64,000 bases of DNA from Streptomyces xylophagus (GCF_000716435.1 NZ_JNWO01000003.1:186001-250000), one strand, 5' to 3'. Counted from the first letter of the stretch, positions 53,023 through 62,918 are shown. Notes: generated from the sequence alone by a model not told the origin. Made by a program: numbers and translations.

Positions 53023-53661
53023 TTACGTGTACTCCGCGAGCCAGGACGCGGCAGATCGCGTCCATGTCTCCGCTTCTCCCGCCCCCTTCGCGAGGCCCAG
53101 GCTGTGCGGGCCGTGGGGGTAGACGTGCACCGCGTGGGGCACGTTGTGGGCGGCCAGGGCGGTGGCGAGGCGGTAGGTGTGTTCGGGCGGCACATAGGGG
53201 TCCTCCGCCGTGTGCCACAGGAAGAACGGTGGGGCCGACGCGGTCACCAGCGCGTCGAGCGAGGTCGCGCGGCGTAGCTCCGGTGTCGCGTCCTCCCCCA
53301 GCAGGACGAGTCGCGAAGGGCGGTACGTCTCGGTCTCCATCGAGGTGATTGCGTAGCCGAGCACGGCGAACTGCACCGCCGTCCGCTCGGACACCTGCGG
53401 AGCGAGGGCGGCCAGGCCTGCGAGGTGCCCGCCGGCCGAGAACCCCACGAGCCCGATCGTGCCGGCGCCGTCGGCTCTCAGACGGCCGATCTCGGTGCGC
53501 AGCGCCTCGAGCGGTTCCGGATGCCGCACATTGAGCGGATACCGGAAGACGCTCGCCGCAAGCCCAAGTCCGTTGAGCCACCTGACGATCGGCTCCGCCT
53601 CGTGTGCGGCGTGCTGCACATAGCCGCCGCCCGGCAGCACGATCACATGCACAGACATCAC
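53023..53661 (-). CDS. Alpha/beta hydrolase (esterase/BD-FAE-like)
   Basis: A 212-residue compact hydrolase. The oxyanion loop is VIVLPGGGYVQHAAHEAEP, the nucleophile elbow GLVGFSAGGHLAGLAAL, the Asp region FLWHTAEDPYVPPEH and the His region YPHGPHSLGLA. Acetyl-ester and feruloyl/xylan esterases of bacteria share this plan. There is no signal peptide. A GTG at 53661 and an ATG at 53658 are adjacent possible starts; the ribosome site is weak. It lies 60 bp downstream of an alcohol dehydrogenase gene on the same strand. Confidence 0.83.
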   Translation of the reverse strand: MMSVHVIVLPGGGYVQHAAHEAEPIVRWLNGLGLAASVFRYPLNVRHPEPLEALRTEIGRLRADGAGTIGLVGFSAGGHLAGLAALAPQVSERTAVQFAVLGYAITSMETETYRPSRLVLLGEDATPELRRATSLDALVTASAPPFFLWHTAEDPYVPPEHTYRLATALAAHNVPHAVHVYPHGPHSLGLAKGAGEAETWTRSAASWLAEYT

Positions 53662-53721
53662 TTGGTCCGATCCGGTCGGTGAAGACTCCTGGGGAACGAT
53701 GAAGACTCCTGGAGAACAGGG

Positions 53722-54762
53722 TCAGATCGTCGCGATGTCGATCACGAACCGGTAGCGGACATCGCTCCTGACCACCCGCTCGTACGCCTCGTTGATCTGG
53801 TCCGCGCGGATCACCTCGATCACGGCACCCAGACCGTGCTCGGCACAGAAGTCGAGCATCTCCTGGGTCTCGGGAATGCCGCCGATGCCCGAGCTGGTCA
53901 GGCTGCGCCGGTCGCCCAGGACCGCGGAGAGGGGGATCTGGACCGGCTCGTCGGGAAGGCCGAGGTTCACCATCGCGCCGTCCGTGCGCAGCAGTCCCAG
54001 GAAGGCGCCGAAGTCGAGCGGTGCCGAGACCGTGTTGAGGACCATGTCGAAGGTGCCCCGGAGCGTGTCGAAGGTCGCCGGGTCGCCGGTGGCGAAGTAG
54101 TGGTCGGCGCCCAGCCGCAGGCCGTCGTCCTTCTTGCGCAGGGACTGCGACAGGACCGTCACCTCGGCACCCAGCGCGTGCGCGATCCGCACACCCATGT
54201 GGCCGAGCCCGCCGAAGCCCACGACGGCGACCTTCTTGCCGGGGCCGACGTTCCAGTGCTTGAGCGGGGAGTACGTCGTGATGCCGGCGCACAGCAGCGG
54301 CGCGGCGACGTCCAGGGGCAGGCCGTCGGGGATGCGCAGGACGTAGTTCTCGTCGACGACGATCCTCTGCGCGTAGCCGCCGTAGGTCGGTTCGCCGTCC
54401 TTGCCGACGGCGTTGTAGGTCCAGGTCGGGCGGCGGACGCAGTACTGCTGCAGGCCGGCCTTGCAGTTCTCGCACACGCGGCAGGAGTCGACCATGCAGC
54501 CGACGCCCACCCGGTCGCCGACGGTGAACCGGGTGACTGCCGGGCCGACTTCGGAGACGACGCCGGCGATCTCGTGGCCGGGGACCATCGGGAAGATGCC
54601 CTCGCCCCAGCCCTCCTGGACCTGGTGGATGTCGGAGTGGCAGATGCCGGTGAACCTGATGTCGATCAGTACGTCGTGTGCGCCGACCGCGCGCCGCTCG
54701 ATCGTCGTGCGCTCCAGCGGAGCCTTGGGGGAGGGTGCCGCGTAGGCGGCGACTGTGGTCAT
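53722..54762 (-). CDS. Zinc-dependent alcohol dehydrogenase (cinnamyl/YahK type)
   Basis: A 346-residue NAD(P)H-dependent medium-chain dehydrogenase. Catalytic zinc ligands are in [11 protein letters not shown] and [10 protein letters not shown]; the structural zinc Cys set is [15 protein letters not shown]. The cofactor motif is [20 protein letters not shown]. It reduces aldehydes or oxidises primary alcohols, often aromatic ones. The ATG at 54762 is the start with GGGAGACT upstream. It is one of four hydrolase and dehydrogenase genes in a row on this strand; spacing of 60-111 bp allows but does not prove one operon. Confidence 0.92.
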   Translation of the reverse strand: MTTVAAYAAPSPKAPLERTTIERRAVGAHDVLIDIRFTGICHSDIHQVQEGWGEGIFPMVPGHEIAGVVSEVGPAVTRFTVGDRVGVGCMVDSCRVCENCKAGLQQYCVRRPTWTYNAVGKDGEPTYGGYAQRIVVDENYVLRIPDGLPLDVAAPLLCAGITTYSPLKHWNVGPGKKVAVVGFGGLGHMGVRIAHALGAEVTVLSQSLRKKDDGLRLGADHYFATGDPATFDTLRGTFDMVLNTVSAPLDFGAFLGLLRTDGAMVNLGLPDEPVQIPLSAVLGDRRSLTSSGIGGIPETQEMLDFCAEHGLGAVIEVIRADQINEAYERVVRSDVRYRFVIDIATI

Positions 54763-54873
54763 GCCGGGAGTCTCCCTGGGAATGGTCGTGGCGAGGGGCG
54801 GTGCCGCGCCGGTGCTTCAGCCGGTTGGCCTTCACCTCTCGCCCCGCGTCGGCGGGGTCGGGCTCCGAGCGGC

Positions 54874-55773
54874 CTACAGCAGCCAGGCGGTGCCGAGGTT
54901 CTGCACCGGGTCGCCGCCCTCGCGCCCCAGGTAGAGGGCTCGCGCGCCGATCCACAGGACGGTCGCGCCGATGCGGTCGGGGTAGCGGTCGAGCATCGCG
55001 TGGAAGAACTCGGCCGGGGTGTCGTGCGCCGCCAGGAACTCCTCGGCGTCGTCGAAGTACCGGCGGGTCTCGGCGATGAGGCGTGTCGCGTCGTCGTCGA
55101 GGTTCTTGTTCTGGTGGCTCGCGACGATCCGGCGCGGCTCCAGCGCGGCGACGGTGTCGATGGCCTTGCGCCAGGCGCCGAAGTCGCCGTCGGCCGTCTC
55201 ACCCAGGTACTGGTGCACGCCGTTGTAGATGACGTCGCCTGCCACCACCAGGTCGAGGTCCGGTACATGCAGCACGGCACAGCCGTCGGTGTCGGCGTGG
55301 CCCACCTCCACGACGGTCAGGTCGTGCCCTTCGAGGGTGAGGCGGTTTCCGGGGACCGTGACCGCGGTGACGGGCGATGGCGGGATCTGCCCGGGAAACA
55401 GCGTGTCCCACAGCGCTTCCCGGAAGGACACGTTGGCGTGCATCTGCTCGATGGTTCCCGCGGTGGCCACCACCTCGGCGCCGAAGCGCTCGGCGAGCAC
55501 GCCGGCGGTGAACCAGTGGTCACCGTGCCCATGGGTCGCGAAGACGTGCGTCAGCCGCTTGCCGCTCGCCTCCACCCAGTCCCCGACCCGCTGCGCCTGC
55601 TCGGTCGTCAGGGGCGGGTCGACGAGCACGGCGTCCCGTACGCCGTGGATCAGGGTGACGGCGATGGGCTGATAGTGGCGCGGTTCCCCGTTGGGCAGCG
55701 GCGCGGAGACGTTCAGGGGCAGCGGGTCGGCGACGAAGACGTCGTAGCCGAGGGCGGTGTCGTCGTCGGACAC
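54874..55773 (-). CDS. MBL-fold metallohydrolase
   Basis: A 299-residue metallo-beta-lactamase-fold protein. The metal site is THGHGDHWF, followed by the Asp in VVAGDVIYNGVHQYLGE and the distal His in VASHQNKN. It probably hydrolyses a thioester, lactone or phosphodiester. The GTG start at 55773 follows AAGGAGAG. It is 25 bp from the alpha/beta hydrolase gene upstream, suggesting co-expression. Confidence 0.87.
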   Translation of the reverse strand: MSDDDTALGYDVFVADPLPLNVSAPLPNGEPRHYQPIAVTLIHGVRDAVLVDPPLTTEQAQRVGDWVEASGKRLTHVFATHGHGDHWFTAGVLAERFGAEVVATAGTIEQMHANVSFREALWDTLFPGQIPPSPVTAVTVPGNRLTLEGHDLTVVEVGHADTDGCAVLHVPDLDLVVAGDVIYNGVHQYLGETADGDFGAWRKAIDTVAALEPRRIVASHQNKNLDDDATRLIAETRRYFDDAEEFLAAHDTPAEFFHAMLDRYPDRIGATVLWIGARALYLGREGGDPVQNLGTAWLL

Positions 55774-55798
55774 GGTTCTCTCCTTCGGAGTGCGCTCG

Positions 55799-56653
55799 CT
55801 AACGCGGCTGGTCGAGGAAGCGCGCGACGTCACGCGCGAACTGTTCGTGGTGCTGGAAGAGGAAGCCGTGGGCCGCGTCCGGGTAGATCGTCAGCTCCGC
55901 GCCGTCGATGAGTCCGGCCAGCAGGTGGGAGTAGCGAGGGAGGATCATGGGGTCGCTGTCGCCGTTGGCGACGAACACCGGTGTCCGGATCGCGGTCACC
56001 CGCTCGAGAAGCGACACGTGGGGAACTCCCCAGGCGCACACGGCGTCGTACTGCGCCTGGCGGGTCTGCCATGTCGTCGGGGTGTCCGGGTCGTTCCTGG
56101 AGAACATGCGGCCGAGCGCCTTCTCACCGGCTGTGCGGCTCTCCGCGGACCGGGTGTAGAAGACGTCGAGCATCTTGGCCGGGGCGAGTTCGCGCCCGCC
56201 CACCGAGTCGATGACCCACTGCGCCCACCCGTGCATGCCGGGTGCGCCCTGGGGCGCCGACGAGGCCAGCACGAGACGGCGGACGAGCGCGGGCCGGATC
56301 AACGCGATGTCCTGGGCGACGAACGAACCCAGCGAGAACCCGAGGATGTCGACCTGCTCCAGGTCCAGTGCGTCCACGAAGGCGAGCGCGTCCTGCGCCA
56401 TCTGCGCGACGGTGCCGGGTGTGGTGCCGCCGGACGCGCCGACGCCGGTGTTGTCGAAGGCCACGGTGCGTCGGTCGGCGGCCAGGGCGTCCACCAGTGC
56501 GGGGTCCCAGTTGTCGAGGTTGCCCCTGAAGTGCGTCAGCAGGACCAGCGGCACTCCTCCCTCGCCGGTCTCGCGGTACGCGTACTCGATGCCGTTGGCG
56601 GCGGTCACCTTCCTGGTCGGCGCCAGGGAGTAGCTCGGGGCCGTCCCGTCCAT
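55799..56653 (-). CDS. Alpha/beta hydrolase
   Basis: A 284-residue hydrolase. LTHFRGNLDNWDPALVDALA is the oxyanion region, DILGFSLGSFVAQDIALI the nucleophile elbow, VFVANGDSDPMILPRYSHLL the Asp region and YPDAAHGFLFQHHEQFARDV the His region. It belongs to the haloperoxidase/epoxide-hydrolase-like branch; the substrate is unknown. ATG 56653 has AGAGGTGG upstream; an alternative GTG lies at 56662. It is the first gene of the four on this strand. Confidence 0.85.
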   Translation of the reverse strand: MDGTAPSYSLAPTRKVTAANGIEYAYRETGEGGVPLVLLTHFRGNLDNWDPALVDALAADRRTVAFDNTGVGASGGTTPGTVAQMAQDALAFVDALDLEQVDILGFSLGSFVAQDIALIRPALVRRLVLASSAPQGAPGMHGWAQWVIDSVGGRELAPAKMLDVFYTRSAESRTAGEKALGRMFSRNDPDTPTTWQTRQAQYDAVCAWGVPHVSLLERVTAIRTPVFVANGDSDPMILPRYSHLLAGLIDGAELTIYPDAAHGFLFQHHEQFARDVARFLDQPR

Positions 56654-56765
56654 CGGATCCACCTCTCACTGGACATACGGTCGCGGGCGGCGACGTCGGC
56701 GCACCCGTGTGCGTTCACGCCCGCGATCCGGGAACAGGGTCGGTGAACCGTCGGCCGCTTGTCTC

Positions 56766-58175
56766 TCACATGAATGGGTGAGGGAGGTCCGGCGGCGGCA
56801 CGCTGTCCGTTCCCGGCGCGGGCAGGGGCAGGGTCAGCACCATGCGGGCACCGGGGTCACCGGCCCGGGGTGCCCGGGCTGTGAGGGTTCCGCCGTGGGC
56901 GGTCGCGATGTCGCGGGCGATGGCCAGGCCGAGGCCGGTACCGCCCTCGCCGCGCGTGCGGGCGTTGTCCAGGCGCGTGAAGCGGTCGAAGATCCGCTCC
57001 CGGTCCTGGGCGGGAATGCCCGGACCGTCGTCGCCGACCTCGACGACCAACTCGCCCTCGTTCCGGCGCACTTCGACGGTCACGGTGCTGCTCGCGTGAC
57101 GCAGACCGTTGTCCAGAAGGTTCGTGAACAGGCGGGCCAGTGCCGTGCGGCTGCCGAGGACGGCCGTGTCGGGCGCGGAGTGGATGTCGAGCACGACGGG
57201 GTGGTGCGCGTAACCCTCGGCGATGGTCCGCCGCAGGAGGTCGGGCACGCTCAACGGCCGCAGCTTCAGGGGCCGGCGCGCGTCCAGCCGGGCGAGGAGC
57301 AGCAGATCGGCGACGACCTCTTCGAGACGGTTGGTGTCGCGCAGGGCCTCGTCACCGACGGTCGTCCAGTCGGCCCGCTCGGGACGGGCCGTGGCCAGTT
57401 CGAGGCGCGCCTTCAACGTAGTGAGGGGGCCGCGCAGTTCGTGGGAGGCGTCGGATGTGAACGTCCTCAAACGGCCGACGGCACGCTGGAGTTGATCGAG
57501 GGTGTCGTTCATCGTGGCCGCCAGCAGGGCGACTTCGTCGTCGGCGTCGGGCACGGGGACCCGCCGCTGGAGACTGCTGGCGGTGATGTCGGCGAACTCG
57601 ACACGAATGTCCTCGACCGGTCGCAGCGCCCGGCCCATCGCGTACCAGGTCAGGCAGACGACAAGCAGCACCAGCAGCGTGGTGCAGGGGACCAGGGCCC
57701 AGGTCAGGGCCACGACGGCGGTACGCGCGGGAGCGAGATCGGGATAGGCCTGTATCAGCATCGTTCCGGACGAGGTGACGACAGCGGCACTGGCGCCCCG
57801 GCCCTGCGATCGGGTCGTGCCGGAGGAACCGGTGAGATCTGAGGAGCCAGAGGAGCCACTGGGGCTGGTGGGGGACGCGGAGTCCAGGGTGACGTCCGGC
57901 AGGGCGGCCTTCACCTCGGCCGGAGGTATGCCGGCACCGAGTCGGCGGGCAGCCTGCTCGACGTGGTCGCGGGCCGCGACCTGGGCCGAGTCGACCAGGT
58001 CGGTGTGGACGGCGTAGAGCAGGACCGCCGAGCAGGCGGCAAGGGCGAGACTGGCCACCAGCGCCACGGCGACGGTGGCACGGCCGCGTACCGTCCGCGG
58101 CCAGAGCCGTGACCGCAGCCGTGACCGACGCCGGCGTGGGCGGTCAGCCTCCGTCGGAGCGGAGGCGGTAGGCAC
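56766..58175 (-). CDS. Sensor histidine kinase (HisKA/HAMP type)
   Basis: A membrane kinase of about 469 residues. A basic N-terminal stretch leads into helix 1 (VAVALVASLALAACSAVLLY), followed by an extracytoplasmic loop of ~130 residues (rich in Ser/Gly) and helix 2 (VVALTWALVPCTTLLVLLVV). Then come HAMP, a HisKA box TSDASHELRGPLTTLKARLE and an HATPase with DNGLRHA, DDGPGIP and GTGLGLAI. It senses an external signal and phosphorylates the OmpR-type regulator. The start is uncertain. A GTG at 58175, overlapping the regulator gene by 32 bp, is the best in-frame choice but lacks a ribosome site. Confidence 0.85.
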   Translation of the reverse strand: MPTASAPTEADRPRRRRSRLRSRLWPRTVRGRATVAVALVASLALAACSAVLLYAVHTDLVDSAQVAARDHVEQAARRLGAGIPPAEVKAALPDVTLDSASPTSPSGSSGSSDLTGSSGTTRSQGRGASAAVVTSSGTMLIQAYPDLAPARTAVVALTWALVPCTTLLVLLVVCLTWYAMGRALRPVEDIRVEFADITASSLQRRVPVPDADDEVALLAATMNDTLDQLQRAVGRLRTFTSDASHELRGPLTTLKARLELATARPERADWTTVGDEALRDTNRLEEVVADLLLLARLDARRPLKLRPLSVPDLLRRTIAEGYAHHPVVLDIHSAPDTAVLGSRTALARLFTNLLDNGLRHASSTVTVEVRRNEGELVVEVGDDGPGIPAQDRERIFDRFTRLDNARTRGEGGTGLGLAIARDIATAHGGTLTARAPRAGDPGARMVLTLPLPAPGTDSVPPPDLPHPFM

Positions 58176-58821
58176 CACCGGGCACGGTTTCGATACTGGC
58201 CCGGCCGAAGGGTTTGTCGATCTTCCGGCGAAGCGCACTGATGTAGACCTCCACGATGTTCGGCCCGCCCTCGTAGGCGCTGTCCCACACCTGGTCGAGG
58301 ATGGCGGCCTTGCTGACGGCGACGTCCGGGGTGTCCACGAGCAGCGCCAGGATGTCGAACTCGCGGGCGGTGAGCGCGATGTCCTTGCCCGCACGGCGGC
58401 AGCGGCGGGCGCCGGTGTCGGTCTCCAGGTCCCCGAAGTGCCGCACGATCTGCCGCTCGGGGCGGGCCCGGCGGATCAGGGCCCGCAGTCGGGCGTTCAG
58501 GACGACGAACGAGAAGGGCTTCGTCAGGTAGTCGTCGGCCCCGGTCTCCAGTCCTTCCGCCTCGTCGTACTCACCGTCCTTCGCGGTCAGCATCAGGATC
58601 GGGGTGTTGTCGCCGGCCGCGCGCAGGTGGGCGCAGACCTTGTAGCCGTTCAGACCGGGCATCATGACATCGATGACGATCACGTCGTAGTTGTCGTCCG
58701 TGGCCCTGGCCAGCCCGGCGAGGCCGTCGCTCGCCGCGTCGACCGCGAACCCCTCGGCCCGCAGGCCCTGTTGGAGCAGTTCCACGAGTCGGGCATCGTC
58801 GTCCATCACCAGCACGCGCAT
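58144..58821 (-). CDS. OmpR-type response regulator
   Basis: A 225-residue regulator. Receiver: RVLVMDDDARLVELLQQGLR, phosphoacceptor in DVIVIDVMMPGLNGYKVCAH, and the conserved DDYLTKPFSFVVL. The C-terminal winged helix has LTAREFDILALLVDTPDVAV, then IVEVYISALRRKIDKPFG. The ATG at 58821 follows GGAGGGC. It overlaps its partner kinase gene. Divergent 181 bp away is a gene for a small exported protein, a probable target. Confidence 0.92.
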   Translation of the reverse strand: MRVLVMDDDARLVELLQQGLRAEGFAVDAASDGLAGLARATDDNYDVIVIDVMMPGLNGYKVCAHLRAAGDNTPILMLTAKDGEYDEAEGLETGADDYLTKPFSFVVLNARLRALIRRARPERQIVRHFGDLETDTGARRCRRAGKDIALTAREFDILALLVDTPDVAVSKAAILDQVWDSAYEGGPNIVEVYISALRRKIDKPFGRASIETVPGGAYRLRSDGG

Positions 58822-59001
58822 GCCCTCCACCTTGCCTCACCCCTCGCGCCGACAGCTGAAGAGGATCTTCAGGACGTTCAGCGGGCCTTCAGCGGGTGGG
58901 GCCGAGAGTTGCCCCGTACTCGTTCCCGGCGGGACACGCGGCTGGTCCGACACCGGCTTCTCCGTGTCCCGGCCACTCAGACTCATGAAGGAGCTGATCC
59001 C

Positions 59002-59295
59002 ATGACGAATCCCCTGACCGACCCCGTGACCGATCCCGGGAAGACGCGCTGGAGCCGCGTCTCCCGCCGACGGGGCTTGGTGCTGGCCGGTGCGGTGGCC
59101 GTCGTCCTCGCCTCGGGCGGGGTCGCTGTCGCGGCGGCCTCGGGCGACGGCGGCCCGGCCGAGGACACCGGTGTCACGCTCGTCGAGGTGCCCGGCGCGG
59201 AGCCGCCGCACGACGTGATGCCGGCGGATCCCATTCCGGTGACGGACGTGCCCGTCGTCGTCGGCGACGAGGGACAGACGCTGGCGAGGCCGTAG
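59002..59295 (+). CDS. Small membrane-anchored or secreted acidic protein (97 aa)
   Basis: MTNPLTDPVTDPGKTRWSRV is followed by a basic SRRRG, a single hydrophobic segment LVLAGAVAVVLASGGVAVAA and an acidic Pro/Val-rich tail ending GDEGQTLARP. This topology is a type II anchor or an uncleaved signal. No family is recognised. The ATG at 59002 follows AAGGAG. Being divergent from the two-component genes and ended by a strong terminator, it looks like a dedicated output of that system (inference). Confidence 0.68.
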   Translation: MTNPLTDPVTDPGKTRWSRVSRRRGLVLAGAVAVVLASGGVAVAAASGDGGPAEDTGVTLVEVPGAEPPHDVMPADPIPVTDVPVVVGDEGQTLARP

Positions 59296-59352
59296 CCAGG
59301 TCTCTCGGCGGCTCGCGGGGGTGGCGCCGGGTGCGCCGGGCCGCTGCGGCAG

Positions 59353-59383
59353 GCGCTCGGCCGGGACTCCACCGGCCGAGCGC
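59353..59383 (+). terminator. Strong hairpin terminator
   Basis: GCGCTCGGCCGG-N7-CCGGCCGAGCGC, a perfect 12-bp stem 58 bp after the small-protein stop codon. There is no T-run. Confidence 0.72.
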
Positions 59384-59574
59384 TCTGCTCGGGAACGGTC
59401 GCATCCGTGACGAACTCCGCCGAACCCGCCGGTGCGACTAACCTGGGAATCTCCGGGCCCGGTCGGCAGCCACGGGTACCGGTGATGTCCGAGGGCGCGG
59501 CGCATGAGGGTTCCGTACCGAGGAGGTCCGGATCGACCATCTCGCTCGGGGTCCGTCCGACAGAAGGTTGACGC

Positions 59575-62328
59575 GTGGGTGAGCTTTTCGGCCGTGACGA
59601 GGAACGCGCCCGGCTGCGGGCCGTCCTCGATCATGCCCGGCGCGGGATGAGCGCGGTCGTCGTCCTGCGCGGTGGCGCGGGCACCGGCAAGACCGCTCTC
59701 GTGGACTACGTGCACCGCGTGGCGGAACCGGAGTTCGAGGTCGTCCGCTTCGACGCCGTGGAGTCCGAGGCGGAACTCGGTTACGCCGCTCTGCACCAGC
59801 TCCTCCTCCCCCACCTGCCCCACCTCCACGAACTGCCGGAGCCGCAGCGCGAGGCCCTCGGCCAGGTCTTCGGACTCGAGAAACGGACGACACCCCCGGA
59901 CCGTTTCCTGGTCGCCGTGGCCGCACTCGCCCTGCTGGCGACGCGGTCCGCCGACCGGCCCCTGCTGTGCCTGGTGGACGACGCGCACTGGCTGGACGAC
60001 GACTCCGCCGAGGTGTTGTCCTTCGTCGCACGCAGGATGCACGCGGACTCGGCCGCCATGGTGTTCGCGGAACGTGACACGACGGACCGCGTCGACCGCC
60101 TGGCAGGACTCCCCCGCCTCCCGGTCGCCGGTCTGGATGCCGAGTCGGCGGGCCGGTTGCTCGCGTCGGCCGTCGACGGGAACCTCGACCCCGAAGTCGG
60201 CGCCCGCATCGTCGCGGGTACGGGAGGCAACGCCCTGGCGCTGGTGGAGGCCGCCCGGGAACTCCGTCCCGACCAGCTCAGCGGCGAGACCCCGCTCCCC
60301 CAACTCGTCCCCCTGGGGCAGGAGTTGGAGCGCGGCTACCTGCGCGAGGTACTGGCCCTGCCGCCCCGCACCCGCGTCCTGCTCCTCACCGCCGCGGCCG
60401 ACCCCACCAGCGACCCCGCACTGCTCTGGCGCGCCGGCACGGAACTCGGCTTCACGGCGACCGACGCGGCGGCCGCCGAGGAACGCGGCCTCCTCACCAT
60501 CCGGGACACCGTCCGCTTCCGCCACCCGCTGATCCGTTCGGCGATCTACTACGGCGCTCCGCTCGCCCGGCGCGCCCGCGTGCACGCCGCCCTGGCCGAC
60601 GTCTCCGGCGACCTGGACAAGGCCGAGCTACGGGCCTGGCACCTGGCGGCGGCCGCCACCGATCCCGACGAGACGGTCGCCTCGGAGCTGGAGCGCGCCG
60701 CCGAACGCACCCGGGACCGGGGCGGCTGGACCGCGAGCTCCACCCTGTGGGCACGGGCTGCCACCCTGACCTCCGACCTCCCCACCCGCAGCCGTCGCCT
60801 CCTCGCCGCCGCCGAGGCGAGCGCGGTGGCCGGCGCTCCCGGCCGGGCGCAGACCCTGCTCGACGAAGCCGCCGCCGACCGCGACGACCCGTGCCACAAG
60901 GGGTCGGTCCTGCGCACCCAGGCGCGCGTCCACCGCCTCATGGGCGCCCCCGCCGCGGCGACCGGCTCCTTGCTCGCGGCGGCGCGCGAGCTGGGCCCGG
61001 TCGACATCCGCGTGGCCCGTGACGTGCTGGTCGAGGCCCTGGTCCAGGCGCAGATCAGCGATGCGCTCGCCCCGCGCGGCGCGACCCGGCGCAGTGTGGC
61101 GGAGGCCATCCGCGCCCTGCCCCTGCCTGCGGACCTGCCCGCCACCACCGGCGACCTGATCCTGGAGGCCGACGCGACGGTCCACCTGGAGGGACTGGCC
61201 GTGGCCGCGCCCCTGCTCAAGGAGGCGATCGCGGCGGCTCGCGGCGAGGAGTCGTCGGCGCCGGAACTCTTCCAGTGGCTGGCGGCGGCCTGCTCGCACG
61301 CCACCGTCCTCGGCGACGACATCGCCCTGCACGAACTCGCCTGGCGGATGGAGTCCGAGGCCCGACGGCAGAGCATGGTCATCCCCCGGGCGCTGGCCCT
61401 CAGCCACACGGCCCTGTCCGAACTCGTCGTCGGCCGCCTCGCCGAGGCCGAGCGTCTCTTCGACCGACGCGCGGCCCTGGAGGAGGCCCGTGGTGGCGAA
61501 CTCCACCTGGGCGCCCTCCTGTTGGCCGCCTGGCGCGGAGACGTCGACCGGGCGCGCCGGCTCATGGACGCGGTCGACGAACACGCGGCGCGCACCGGTC
61601 AGGGCTACCAACTCGTGTTCCGCGCCTACGCCCAGTGCGTCCTCGAACTCGGCCGAGGGCACTACCGCGAGGCCTACCTCAGCCTGGAGAACCGCATCGG
61701 GGAGCTGTCCCAACTCAAGTTCGCACTCGTGGACTTGGTCGAGGCGGCGGTCAGATCCGGCAAGGACGAGGAGGCCGCGGAACTGTGCGAGCACCTCGGC
61801 CGGCTCACCGAGTGGTCCCCGGTACCCGCTCTGCTCGGTGACCTCGCCCGCGCACAGGCCTTGACCAGCATGGACCCGGCGGAGAAGGAGCGGCTCCACC
61901 TGGAGGCCGTCAAGCACCACGAGAACACCCGGGGCCCCGGCCGCCGCGCACGCAGCCACCAGCTCTACGGCGAGTGGCTGCGCCGGGAACGCCGGATCAA
62001 GGAGGCACGCTCCCAACTCCGCACAGCACACCGGCTGTTCGAGACGATGGGTGCGTACGGATACGCGGCGCGCACGGCACTGGAACTCTCCGCGGCCGGC
62101 GCCCCGGTCGAACTCCGGGACACACCCCGCACCGGCAACGAACTGACCGCCCAGGAAGCCCGGGTCGCCCACCTGGCGGCCTCCGGCGCGACCAACGCGG
62201 AGATCGCCGCCCAGTTGTTCCTCAGCACCCACACGGTCGACTACCACCTGCGCAAGGTCTTCCGAAAACTGGACGTCCGCTCCCGCCGCGAGCTCGCCGA
62301 CCGCCGCGGTCTGATCGCACCGTTGTAG
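59575..62328 (+). CDS. Large ATP-binding LuxR-family (LAL) regulator
   Basis: A 917-residue regulator. N-terminal AAA/STAND module: Walker A VVLRGGAGTGKTALVDYVHR (near residues 29-48) and Walker B LLCLVDDAHWLDDDSAEVLS. A long middle of TPR-like helices follows (LRTQARVHRLMGAPAAATGS and on). The C-terminal LuxR HTH reads LTAQEARVAHLAASGATNAE, then IAAQLFLSTHTVDYHLRKVF. LAL regulators couple ATP and an inducer (a sugar or metabolite) to transcription activation. The GTG at 59575 starts it. Two tautomerase-fold genes follow on the same strand 168 bp downstream. Confidence 0.9.
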   Translation: MGELFGRDEERARLRAVLDHARRGMSAVVVLRGGAGTGKTALVDYVHRVAEPEFEVVRFDAVESEAELGYAALHQLLLPHLPHLHELPEPQREALGQVFGLEKRTTPPDRFLVAVAALALLATRSADRPLLCLVDDAHWLDDDSAEVLSFVARRMHADSAAMVFAERDTTDRVDRLAGLPRLPVAGLDAESAGRLLASAVDGNLDPEVGARIVAGTGGNALALVEAARELRPDQLSGETPLPQLVPLGQELERGYLREVLALPPRTRVLLLTAAADPTSDPALLWRAGTELGFTATDAAAAEERGLLTIRDTVRFRHPLIRSAIYYGAPLARRARVHAALADVSGDLDKAELRAWHLAAAATDPDETVASELERAAERTRDRGGWTASSTLWARAATLTSDLPTRSRRLLAAAEASAVAGAPGRAQTLLDEAAADRDDPCHKGSVLRTQARVHRLMGAPAAATGSLLAAARELGPVDIRVARDVLVEALVQAQISDALAPRGATRRSVAEAIRALPLPADLPATTGDLILEADATVHLEGLAVAAPLLKEAIAAARGEESSAPELFQWLAAACSHATVLGDDIALHELAWRMESEARRQSMVIPRALALSHTALSELVVGRLAEAERLFDRRAALEEARGGELHLGALLLAAWRGDVDRARRLMDAVDEHAARTGQGYQLVFRAYAQCVLELGRGHYREAYLSLENRIGELSQLKFALVDLVEAAVRSGKDEEAAELCEHLGRLTEWSPVPALLGDLARAQALTSMDPAEKERLHLEAVKHHENTRGPGRRARSHQLYGEWLRRERRIKEARSQLRTAHRLFETMGAYGYAARTALELSAAGAPVELRDTPRTGNELTAQEARVAHLAASGATNAEIAAQLFLSTHTVDYHLRKVFRKLDVRSRRELADRRGLIAPL

Positions 62329-62495
62329 GCCCCGCACAGGGGGCGGCACCGCACACCACGTAGTGCCCCCGTCCCTACGACCACGTGCCGCACGTGATTC
62401 CACCGCGGCGCCCCGCAGGAAGACTCGCGACACAGTTCCGCCGGAACACCGCTCGGAACATCGCACAGTCGCATTCAGGGAATCGAGACACCGCC

Positions 62496-62918
62496 ATGCC
62501 CATGATCGACGTCTACGCGGCCAAGGGAACCATCAAGGACCGCAAGCAGCTCGCCCAGGACCTGGCACAGGCCATCATGCGCTGGGAGAAGGTCCCGGCG
62601 ATCCCCTTCTTCACCGACAACACGGCCGCTTTCGTGCACGAACTCGACGCCGACTCCTTCTCCGACGCCGGCGGCAACAGCGCCCACATCCGCGTCAACG
62701 TGACCACCAACGCGGGGGCGTTGGACCGGGAGCAACAGCTCGGCCTGGTCAAGGAGATCTCGGAACTCGTCGCCACGGCGGCCGGCGACGCCTCGCTCGC
62801 CGACCGCACTTGGGTCGCCCTGACCGAGGCGGTCCCCGGGGGCTGGGGCATCGGCGGCCACTCCTACACGAACGACGAGATCGTCCAGCACGTGCGCGAA
62901 CTGCTCGGCAAGGCCTGA
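62496..62918 (+). CDS. Tautomerase-superfamily protein
   Basis: A 140-residue protein with the catalytic-type N-terminal Pro after Met (MPMIDVYAAKGTIKDRKQLA). It is about twice the 4-oxalocrotonate tautomerase length, as in the cis-CaaD and MSAD-type fused subunits. A second half (GGNSAHIRVNVTTNAGALDR onward) lacks a second N-terminal-like Pro. Function is unknown: tautomerisation or hydration of an enol/unsaturated acid is likely. The ribosome site is weak. It is followed by a second tautomerase after 41 bp. Confidence 0.82.
   Translation: MPMIDVYAAKGTIKDRKQLAQDLAQAIMRWEKVPAIPFFTDNTAAFVHELDADSFSDAGGNSAHIRVNVTTNAGALDREQQLGLVKEISELVATAAGDASLADRTWVALTEAVPGGWGIGGHSYTNDEIVQHVRELLGKA

Noticed and set aside
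53836..55911. 691-codon plus-strand open frame
   Set aside because: Antisense to the alcohol dehydrogenase and MBL genes, which have complete active sites.
59575..62328. Possible biosynthetic gene cluster around the LAL regulator
   Set aside because: No polyketide synthase, peptide synthetase, terpene or lanthipeptide genes lie in the window.
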